From: Flavobacterium pectinovorum
Lineage (GTDB): Bacteria > Bacteroidota > Bacteroidia > Flavobacteriales > Flavobacteriaceae
NCBI RefSeq assembly: GCF_022802975.1
Contig: NZ_JAFEVZ010000013.1
Location: forward strand, 62,001-126,000
Direction of reading: 5' to 3'
DNA length: 64,000 bases
The notes under the pieces were generated by a model. The model searched no databases. It was not told where the DNA came from and saw only the letters and a list, made by a program, of their open reading frames with translations. The position numbers and the translations under genes were made by a program. Positions 17,391 through 24,995 of the stretch are shown here, piece by piece; position 1 is the first letter of the stretch; every line of letters starts with the position of its first letter.

Positions 17391-20300
17391 TTAATTAAAA
17401 TTAACGTTAAGACCTAAAACGATTGATTTTGCTAAAGGCGCACCTCCATAATCTACAGGAACAGCAAAATCATTATTTGAACTTCCAGAGGTATTTACCG
17501 CTTCAGGATTAAAGCCTCCTTTGTATTTATTCCAGTAAAACCAGTTTTCACCCGTTATATAAAGCCTCATATTATCAATTCTTTTTAAGCTTTTAATAGC
17601 ATCTTTCAAATTGTATCCAAGAGAAATACTTCTTATACTAACATAATCTGACTTATACATCCAATCAGAATTTGCCTGAAAACCGAAAGAAGTTTTCCAG
17701 TTCCCTCTTACAGCAGGATCAACATTTAATGAATTTTCTACAGAACCCATTCCGGTACGGTTAATTGCTCTTCCTGTTAACCCGTAAACTGTTCCTCCAT
17801 TTTGACCTTGCAACAATACATTTAAATCCAAATTTTTATATTTAAAAGTATTCGTAATACCCCAGGTGTATTTTGGAGTAGGATTTCCTAAATCAACACG
17901 ATCTTCTGCATTGATTTTTTTATCACCATTCTGATCAATGTATCTTGGATCTCCCAAAACTAATTTATTTCCTCCAATTGTAGTTCCACCTGCATCAATA
18001 TCAGCCTGAGTTACTACACCATTTTGCTGCAAACCAAAAATCGTGTACATTGGTTTTCCTATTTCTAATTTTACAAACGGAACCCCTGCTGCAAATTCAC
18101 TGCTAATTTCAATTTTAGTCTGATCCGGTCCTAATGCCAACACCTTATTTTCGTTATGACTTAAATTTGCAGATGTTTTCCATTCAAAATTATTAGTTTT
18201 AATGTTTACCGTATTCAATTCAAATTCCCATCCCTGATTTTGCACCGCTCCTACGTTGGTAAGATAACTCGTAAAACCTGATGCCGCAGGTACCGGAAGC
18301 CTAAGCAATAATTCGGTATTCTTTTTTCTGTACATATCGAATGTTGCTGAGATTCTGTTTTTTAGGATTGAAAAATCCAATCCGAAATCAATACTTTTAG
18401 ATTGTTCCCAATGCAATGATGGATTTCCAATAGAATTTACTCCCTGCCCTATTCCTACAGCTCCATTAATTGAATAATTATAAGATCCTAATGTTGAAAA
18501 AGGGGAATAACTACCTATATTATTACTACCATTAGTTCCTGTGCTTGCTCTTAATTTTAATTCGCTTAACCAATCAACATTTTCTAAAAATGATTCCTGC
18601 TTAACTCTCCATCCTAATGATAGAGAATAAAATGTCCCCCATCTTTTCTCACTTCCAAACTTAGACGAACCGTCTCTTCTTACACTTGCAGAAAGCATAT
18701 ATTTTTCTTTATAATCATATTGAAATCTACTGAAATAAGATAATAAAGTGTTTTTTTCTGCATTAGTAGACCCCAAAGAACCTGTTGGAAGTGTTTCTAT
18801 CGTTGAACTATTATAAAGTCCTCCGGAAGAAAGATTTGATCGCGTAATTTTATAAGAACTAAATGACTGACCCAAAAGAACATTAAAACTATGGTCGCCT
18901 ACTGATTTATTATACGTTAAAGTATTTTCGTTTACGAAATTTAATCTTCTGTAGGTGTTATAGGCTCCTCTAATACTAGCCAAAACATCATTTGGTGTAT
19001 AACTTTCAAATGCATTATCTGAATTATCAAAGTTAATTGTACTTTTTAATGTATAAGCCTTTGCAAATTTATAATCAGCATAAGTAGAAACAATATTTCT
19101 GTACATAGAGTTTTTACCTGTTTTGGCCAATGCATTAAGCATATTGGTTGTGCTGCTTCCCCACGCATATCGGGTTGTATATTTTTCACCAGCAGCATTT
19201 GCAGCACTTTCAAAAACTGGAGTTGCTGTAAGTGCTTTAAATAAGGTATTGTCTTTTCCTTCAACACCCGGATCATTTCTTTCTGAATAAGATGGAGAAA
19301 AGTTAATTCCTACTTTAAAACTATCTGATAATTTAAAGTCAATATTAGCTCTTGCAGAAAACAAGGTATAATCTGTACCAACAATATAACCTGTGTTTTT
19401 TTGATAATTAGCAGAAACATAATAGTTAACAGCATCAGTTGCCCCCGAAGCAGATAATTGATAATTACTGAACTCTCCTGTACGGAAAACTTTATCCTGC
19501 CAATCGATATAATCTAATCCCGGATGTCCTGGCATATCCCATCTTTCATCATATAAATATGTAAAATATCTGTTATTAGTTGTAACAAGCGGCGCTGATG
19601 GATTTACTGCATTGTAAGCAGCAATACGCTCTGCATTTGTCTGACTTGCAGAGGCACCGGCAATGCCAGAACCCACCCATTGACTATCAATCATGGTTTT
19701 TGCTCTTTTAATCCAACCTTCTGCCGATAACATATCCACTCTGCTGGCCTCTTTATTTATACCGCCATAAGTATTAAAAGTATATTTCGTTTTTCCTTTT
19801 GTACCTTTTTTGGTTGTAATTAAAACAACACCATTAGCTGCTCTGGAACCATAAATAGATGCTGCCGCCGCATCTTTTAAAACCTCTATAGAAGCAATGT
19901 CATTTGGATTCATATTATCTAAAGGGCTTCCACTCGAAAAACCTCCATTAACATTTGTTCCTTCTGTAGAAATAGGAAAACCATCAACAACATACAAAGG
20001 TTCGTTTCCTGCAGTAATAGAACCCGCTCCACGAATTTCAATACTAAAAGGCTGACCCGGCATACCTGTTGTTTGTTTAACACGAACACCTGCTACCTGA
20101 CCTATTAACCCCTGATCTACTCTTGAAATTGGTCTTTCTGTAAAATTTTCTGTTTTAATTCCTGATATCGCACCAGTAGTTAATTTCTTTTTTTGTGTTC
20201 CATAACCAATAACTACAACTTCATTTAAATTAGCGCTTTCAGCATCTAAGGAAATATCATAAGTAGCAGCCCCACTTACTTTTTGCTCTTTTGAAACAAA

Positions 20301-20534
20301 ACCAACGAAAGAAAAAACCAAAGTCTCTCCGGCAGAAACCGATATTTTATATCTTCCGTCAAAATCAGTACTTGTTCCTCTGTTCGTTCCTTTTACTAAT
20401 ACGTTTACTCCCGGAATAGAGAGTTTAGCCGGATCAGTAACCACCCCTGTTACCTCTTTATTTTGCGCATAACCAGATGCATGCAATAATGCAAACATGG
20501 CCAAAAACAGCAAAAGACTAAATTTGTTTTTCAT
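17391..20534 (-). CDS. SusC/RagA-family TonB-linked outer-membrane transporter
   Basis: 1047 residues. After the signal peptide (ending near HASGYAQ) comes a carboxypeptidase-regulatory-like domain (about 25-100: GVVTDPAKLSIPGVNVLVKG). The TonB-box region VVVIGYGTQKKKLTTGAIS follows, then a plug domain with the family motifs IEIRGAGSITAGNEPLYVVDG and IEVLKDAAAASIYGSRAANG, and a 22-stranded barrel. The protein imports oligosaccharides, driven by TonB. It is the first gene of the susCD operon and is divergent from the GH106 operon across a 405-bp region that carries a regulated promoter for each side. Confidence 0.95.
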   Translation of the reverse strand: MKNKFSLLLFLAMFALLHASGYAQNKEVTGVVTDPAKLSIPGVNVLVKGTNRGTSTDFDGRYKISVSAGETLVFSFVGFVSKEQKVSGAATYDISLDAESANLNEVVVIGYGTQKKKLTTGAISGIKTENFTERPISRVDQGLIGQVAGVRVKQTTGMPGQPFSIEIRGAGSITAGNEPLYVVDGFPISTEGTNVNGGFSSGSPLDNMNPNDIASIEVLKDAAAASIYGSRAANGVVLITTKKGTKGKTKYTFNTYGGINKEASRVDMLSAEGWIKRAKTMIDSQWVGSGIAGASASQTNAERIAAYNAVNPSAPLVTTNNRYFTYLYDERWDMPGHPGLDYIDWQDKVFRTGEFSNYQLSASGATDAVNYYVSANYQKNTGYIVGTDYTLFSARANIDFKLSDSFKVGINFSPSYSERNDPGVEGKDNTLFKALTATPVFESAANAAGEKYTTRYAWGSSTTNMLNALAKTGKNSMYRNIVSTYADYKFAKAYTLKSTINFDNSDNAFESYTPNDVLASIRGAYNTYRRLNFVNENTLTYNKSVGDHSFNVLLGQSFSSYKITRSNLSSGGLYNSSTIETLPTGSLGSTNAEKNTLLSYFSRFQYDYKEKYMLSASVRRDGSSKFGSEKRWGTFYSLSLGWRVKQESFLENVDWLSELKLRASTGTNGSNNIGSYSPFSTLGSYNYSINGAVGIGQGVNSIGNPSLHWEQSKSIDFGLDFSILKNRISATFDMYRKKNTELLLRLPVPAASGFTSYLTNVGAVQNQGWEFELNTVNIKTNNFEWKTSANLSHNENKVLALGPDQTKIEISSEFAAGVPFVKLEIGKPMYTIFGLQQNGVVTQADIDAGGTTIGGNKLVLGDPRYIDQNGDKKINAEDRVDLGNPTPKYTWGITNTFKYKNLDLNVLLQGQNGGTVYGLTGRAINRTGMGSVENSLNVDPAVRGNWKTSFGFQANSDWMYKSDYVSIRSISLGYNLKDAIKSLKRIDNMRLYITGENWFYWNKYKGGFNPEAVNTSGSSNNDFAVPVDYGGAPLAKSIVLGLNVNFN

Positions 20535-20568
20535 AAAAAATATTTTTGGTTAATTAAATTAGTTCAAT

Positions 20569-20614
20569 CAAATTTATTCAGAAGTACTTTCGACAGCATC
20601 CTGTAGTATCCTGT
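20569..20614 (-). promoter_or_regulatory. PUL-type regulated promoter (susC-susD), best match
   Basis: Minus-strand sense: two identical ACAGGAT halves (20608-20614 and 20598-20604), 3 nt apart, then 21 nt and TAAATTTG (20569-20576). The start codon is at 20534. This is the cleanest example of the shared layout. Confidence 0.8.
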
Positions 20615-20824
20615 TAACTTTCAGTGTATTATACTTTTTTATTCAACAAAAAGAAGACAACTTACTGATTTGCAACAGCAACACTACAGGTTTTTAACAA
20701 TACGAAATACAAAATTTAACTTATTTATTTTTCATATATTCCTAATTTTTCAAACAAAAAAACAACAAATAAAAAAAAATGCACTTCATTATTTATTTAT
20801 TAATTTATTATCAATAAACAGTCA

Positions 20825-20870
20825 ACAGGATGCAACAGGATAGCAAATTCATAAAAGCTTTTTATTTTTA
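20825..20870 (+). promoter_or_regulatory. PUL-type regulated promoter (GH106 operon)
   Basis: Two identical ACAGGAT halves (20825-20831, 20835-20841), 21 nt, then TATTTTTA (20863-20870). The start codon at 20940 leaves a leader near 65 nt. The 405-bp gap between this operon and susC otherwise holds only AT-rich sequence. Confidence 0.78.
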
Positions 20871-20939
20871 CTTGATTAGTATGCACCAAACACTGTTCTA
20901 ATTTTATTATTCTTTCAAACGCTGAACACAGACATCATA

Positions 20940-23741
20940 ATGAAACTTACGAAAACCTCACTTTCCTTCTTATTTATCTTTAGTTTTATCATTAATTCGT
21001 TTTCCCAACAGTCAAATTCATCACCCTGGCCGGAATCAACTAATATAAATCAGCCCTGGGCTCGCTGGTGGTGGATGGGAAGCGCCGTAGATAAACCAAA
21101 CTTAAAAAAGAGTCTTGTCGATTTTCAGAAAGCCGGAATTGGCGGTGTAGAAATTACTCCTATATATGGTGTAAAAGGTGAAGAAAGCAATTTTATTGAT
21201 TATCTGTCTCCAAAATGGATGGAAATGCTTGATTATACGATTCATGTTTCAGACAGTCTTCACATGCAGGTTGACATGGTTTTGGGAACCGGATGGCCTT
21301 ACGGCGGTTCTCATGTTACCCTGCCTCATGCAGCCACAAAACTGATTGTCGAAAAATACCCGCTAAAAAAGAACGAAACAATAGACCGCTCAATTAAACT
21401 GGAAAATACTAAAGAAAAAACTCCTGCAGAACTTTTATACGTAGTAGCATACGGCAGCGATGGAAGCTATGTAAACCTAACAGATCAATTAAAAAACAAA
21501 AATTCAAAACTAAATGATAAAGGTATTGAAGGAGCTACAGTAACCTTGCCCAACACATTAGAACCGAACAAACTAAAATGGAAAGCAAAAAAAACAGATT
21601 ATACTATCTATGCTGTTTTTAGCGGTAAAACCGGACAGCAGGTAAAAAGGTCTGCTCCCGGTGGAAAAGGCTATACTTTAGACCATTATTCAGAAGAAGC
21701 ACTAAATGCTTACGTGGTTCCTTTTAATAATGCTTTAAAAGGGCGCGAAGGAAAAATCAGGGCTGTTTTTAATGATAGTTATGAAGTGTACGGAACTGAT
21801 TTTACTCCAAATTTTTTCGAAGAATTCCAAAACCGAAGAGGTTATGATCTAAAAAAACAACTCCCTCTGATATTGAACGAAACCGATGATGAAATTTCTA
21901 ACCGAATAAGAAGTGATTACAGACAAACGATAGGAGATTTATTATTGAATAAATTTGATACCCCATGGACACAATGGGCGCATTCAAAAAACTTTAAAAC
22001 CAAGCTTCAGGCACACGGATCACCCGGAAATCTAATTGATTTATACGCTTCTGCTGATATCCCTGAATGCGAAACTTTCGGGTCTATGCCTTTTGATATC
22101 CCTGGTTTCAGACGTGATAAAGAAGACATTCGTGAAGGTGATGCTGATCCTGTAATGCTTAAATTCTCTTCGTCAGCTGCCCATATTTCAGGAAAAAACC
22201 TGGTTTCATCAGAAACTTTTACGTGGTTAAGAGAACATTTTAAAACTGCATTGTCACAATGTAAACCAGAAGCTGAAGATTTAATGCTAAACGGAGTGAA
22301 TCATATTTTTCTTCATGGTTCGACATATTCGCCCGAAAGAGCAGTTTGGCCGGGTTGGAAATTTTATGCGTCTGTAAATTTTAACGCTACCAATAGCATT
22401 TGGGAAGATGCTCCTGCCCTGTTCTCTTATATCTCAAACTGCCAGTCGATGCTGCAGCAGGGAAAAGCTGATAATGAAATATTGCTTTACTGGCCTATTT
22501 TTGACAATTGGAACAAATACAAAAAAGGAAGTTTATTTGTCGAATACAAAATACATTCTTTAGATGAATGGCTGCATGGAACTCCTTTCTACAACACCAC
22601 AAAAGAGTTAATGAAAAAAGGGTACGGTGTTGATTTTATCTCTGATAATTTTATTGCCGAAGCCAAAGTAATAGACGGAAAAATCAATCTTCCGGGCGGT
22701 ACTTTTAAATCTTTAATTGTTCCTTCCTGTCAAAAAATACCTCTCGCTACTTTGCAAAAACTGATCGAGTTAAAAAAAGCCGGTGGTGAAATTATTTTTG
22801 AAGGACTACCGGAATCTGTTCCCGGTTTTAATGATTACAAAAATCAGGAAGCAAAACTTCAGTCTGTTTTAGCTGAAAACAAAGAGTATGTAAAGCCTGT
22901 TTCGAATATTTTTGAGACTTTAGAAAATGCTCAGATATATCCTGAAGTACTCGTTAATACAGGATTAAAATTCATTCGAAGAAATGTTGACGGCGAAAAA
23001 ATATATTATCTGGTAAACCATACTCCAAAAACGATTGAAGGATTTATTCCATTAGAAATTGGCAATAAAGAAGTCGTGATTTTTGATCCTTTAAACAGTA
23101 ATTATGGAAATGCAGCTGTTCAAAAAACAACCAAAAATACTTTGGTCAAAATAAAAATTGAACCGGGACAATCCTATTTTTTGAAAACTGAAAATACAGC
23201 TTCGCAAAAAAAATGGAATTACTATGAACCAGCCGCTGATGCCGTTACATTAAAAGGAAACTGGAAAATTACATTTGACAAAGGCGGTCCAAAATTACCT
23301 CCAAGTGCAACAATTTCAAATTTAGAATCATGGACAAAATTAGGTCCTGATGCAGAAGCGTTTTCAGGATCTGCAACGTACACTTTAGATTTTGATAACC
23401 CAAATGCTAAAGCTGAATCATGGAGTTTAAATCTGGGCGATGTTCGTGAAAGCGCAAAAGTCTGGCTTAATGATCAATTTATTGGTACTGCATGGTCTGT
23501 TCCTTATAAATTAAACATCGGAAAATTGAAACCGGGAAAAAACACCTTGAAAATTCAGGTAACAAACCTTTCTGCAAACCGAATTCGTGATAAAGAACTA
23601 AAAGGCGAAGAGTGGAAGATTTTCTACGAAATCAACATGGTTGATAAAGATTACAAAAAATTCGACGCCACAAAATGGTCGCCAATGCCATCAGGATTAT
23701 TAGGACCTGTTACGATTACAGCTTTAAAACAACAAAATTAA
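20940..23741 (+). CDS. GH106 alpha-L-rhamnosidase
   Basis: 933 residues with a signal peptide (ending near INSFSQ). GH106 enzymes remove terminal alpha-L-rhamnose. The N-terminal WPESTNINQPWARWWWMGS and FQKAGIGGVEITPIYGVKG are characteristic, as are VLGTGWPYGGSHV near residue 120 and DSYEVYGTDFTPNFFEEFQ near 280. HIFLHGSTYSPERAVWPGW (near 455) lies in the catalytic barrel. The C-terminal region (about 760-930; WSLNLGDVRESAKVWLNDQF) is a galactose-binding-like beta domain. First gene of a four-gene plus-strand operon; the next gene starts 18 bp later. Rhamnose released here would suit the mutarotase at 7309-7623. Confidence 0.9.
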   Translation: MKLTKTSLSFLFIFSFIINSFSQQSNSSPWPESTNINQPWARWWWMGSAVDKPNLKKSLVDFQKAGIGGVEITPIYGVKGEESNFIDYLSPKWMEMLDYTIHVSDSLHMQVDMVLGTGWPYGGSHVTLPHAATKLIVEKYPLKKNETIDRSIKLENTKEKTPAELLYVVAYGSDGSYVNLTDQLKNKNSKLNDKGIEGATVTLPNTLEPNKLKWKAKKTDYTIYAVFSGKTGQQVKRSAPGGKGYTLDHYSEEALNAYVVPFNNALKGREGKIRAVFNDSYEVYGTDFTPNFFEEFQNRRGYDLKKQLPLILNETDDEISNRIRSDYRQTIGDLLLNKFDTPWTQWAHSKNFKTKLQAHGSPGNLIDLYASADIPECETFGSMPFDIPGFRRDKEDIREGDADPVMLKFSSSAAHISGKNLVSSETFTWLREHFKTALSQCKPEAEDLMLNGVNHIFLHGSTYSPERAVWPGWKFYASVNFNATNSIWEDAPALFSYISNCQSMLQQGKADNEILLYWPIFDNWNKYKKGSLFVEYKIHSLDEWLHGTPFYNTTKELMKKGYGVDFISDNFIAEAKVIDGKINLPGGTFKSLIVPSCQKIPLATLQKLIELKKAGGEIIFEGLPESVPGFNDYKNQEAKLQSVLAENKEYVKPVSNIFETLENAQIYPEVLVNTGLKFIRRNVDGEKIYYLVNHTPKTIEGFIPLEIGNKEVVIFDPLNSNYGNAAVQKTTKNTLVKIKIEPGQSYFLKTENTASQKKWNYYEPAADAVTLKGNWKITFDKGGPKLPPSATISNLESWTKLGPDAEAFSGSATYTLDFDNPNAKAESWSLNLGDVRESAKVWLNDQFIGTAWSVPYKLNIGKLKPGKNTLKIQVTNLSANRIRDKELKGEEWKIFYEINMVDKDYKKFDATKWSPMPSGLLGPVTITALKQQN

Positions 23742-23759
23742 TTTCTCAATTATAATAAA

Positions 23760-24884
23760 ATGAAAAAGTTACTTTTAGTTTTCGCTATATGCTTTTTATA
23801 TACGAATACCACAAATGCACAACAGCCATTTGATAAAAAATTAGTGCTGAAACAAATGATTTTGGCAAATGATTATTTCATGCAAAAATGGCCGGAAACA
23901 GGTAAAACAATCATCACAAACAAAGAGCGCCCAAGCAATATCTGGACACGTGGTGTTTATTATGAAGGATTAATGGCTTTGCATGAAATTTTCCCAAAAG
24001 AAGCTTACTACAAATACGCTTACGACTGGTCAGAATTTCATAAATGGGGGTTTAACAGCGGAAACGTTACCCGAAATGCAGATAATTATTGTGCGGCTCA
24101 AACCTATATCGATTTGTATAATTTAGAACCGGATGCTAAAAAACTAAAAAATACCAAAGCCAATATCAACATGCTGCTGAATACGCCTCAACTTGACGAT
24201 TGGTCATGGATTGATGCCATTCAGATGGGAATGCCGGTTTTTGCTAAACTGGGAGTACTTGAAAAAGACAATCGTTATTTCGAGAAAATGTATCAAATGT
24301 ATATGTATTCAAGAAACAAACATGGAGACAACGGACTTTTTAATCCAAAAGATGGTTTATGGTGGCGTGATGCCGATTTTGATCCTCCATACAAAGAACC
24401 AAATGGAGAAGATTGCTACTGGAGCCGTGGAAACGGATGGGTAATTGGTGCTTTGGCTAAAGTTTTGACCATAATTCCTAAAAATGCGCCTCATAGAGAA
24501 CAATATGTAAAAGATTTAAAAGCGATGGCAGCTGCATTGGTTCCTATTCAAAGAGCAGACGGATTCTGGAATGTAAGTTTGCATGATCCTACGAATTTTG
24601 GAGAAAAAGAAACTTCAGGAACCGCTTTGTTCGTTTACGGAATGGCTTACGGAATCAACAGCGGAATCTTAAAGAAAGAAACGTATTTGCCTGTAATCGA
24701 AAAGGCATGGAACGCCATGACCAAAGACGCTTTGCATGATACCGGATTCTTAGGGTTTTTACAGTCAACAGGAAAAGAACCTAAAGATGGTCAACCGTTA
24801 TCATACGATAAAATCCCGGATTTTGAAGATTACGGATTAGGTTGTTTTTTATTGGCCGGATCAGAAATTTATAAAATGAAATAA
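23760..24884 (+). CDS. GH105 unsaturated glucuronyl/rhamnogalacturonyl hydrolase
   Basis: 374 residues, the usual YteR/YesR size. Signal peptide ends near TNAQ. The alpha/alpha barrel motifs are RPSNIWTRGVYYEGLMALHE near residue 60, RNADNYCAAQTYIDLY near 110 (conserved Asp), DDWSWIDAIQMGMPVFAKLG near 145, and YWSRGNGWVIGALAKVL near 220. It cleaves the unsaturated uronate left by the PL11 lyase. It is 71 residues shorter than the GH105 at 1687-3039 and clearly not a recent copy. A GC-rich intergenic repeat separates it from the next gene. Confidence 0.9.
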   Translation: MKKLLLVFAICFLYTNTTNAQQPFDKKLVLKQMILANDYFMQKWPETGKTIITNKERPSNIWTRGVYYEGLMALHEIFPKEAYYKYAYDWSEFHKWGFNSGNVTRNADNYCAAQTYIDLYNLEPDAKKLKNTKANINMLLNTPQLDDWSWIDAIQMGMPVFAKLGVLEKDNRYFEKMYQMYMYSRNKHGDNGLFNPKDGLWWRDADFDPPYKEPNGEDCYWSRGNGWVIGALAKVLTIIPKNAPHREQYVKDLKAMAAALVPIQRADGFWNVSLHDPTNFGEKETSGTALFVYGMAYGINSGILKKETYLPVIEKAWNAMTKDALHDTGFLGFLQSTGKEPKDGQPLSYDKIPDFEDYGLGCFLLAGSEIYKMK

Positions 24885-24886
24885 TT

Positions 24887-24980
24887 TGGGCGTGCCCCTC
24901 CCGAAAAGGTCGGGTCGGGCTGTACGTTCCCGCTTCCCGATGAAAAATCGGGAGAGCTCCACTTCCATCCCTCACGCAAC
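24887..24980. repeat. GC-rich intergenic repeat inside the GH106-GH2 operon
   Basis: The sequence from gggcgtgcccc to ccctcacgc is strikingly GC-rich for this genome. It contains the hairpin cccgat-gaaaa-atcggg (24936-24951), also seen in the element at 805-928. Repeats of this form occur between genes in Flavobacterium (my knowledge). It ends 15 bp before the next ATG. Confidence 0.65.
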
Positions 24981-24995
24981 TAACCAAGAACCACC

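Noticed and set aside
17391..20534. Possible frameshift in SusC because of its unusual first domain
   Set aside because: The carboxypeptidase-like domain, plug and barrel are in one continuous frame of normal length; the first domain is standard for this family.
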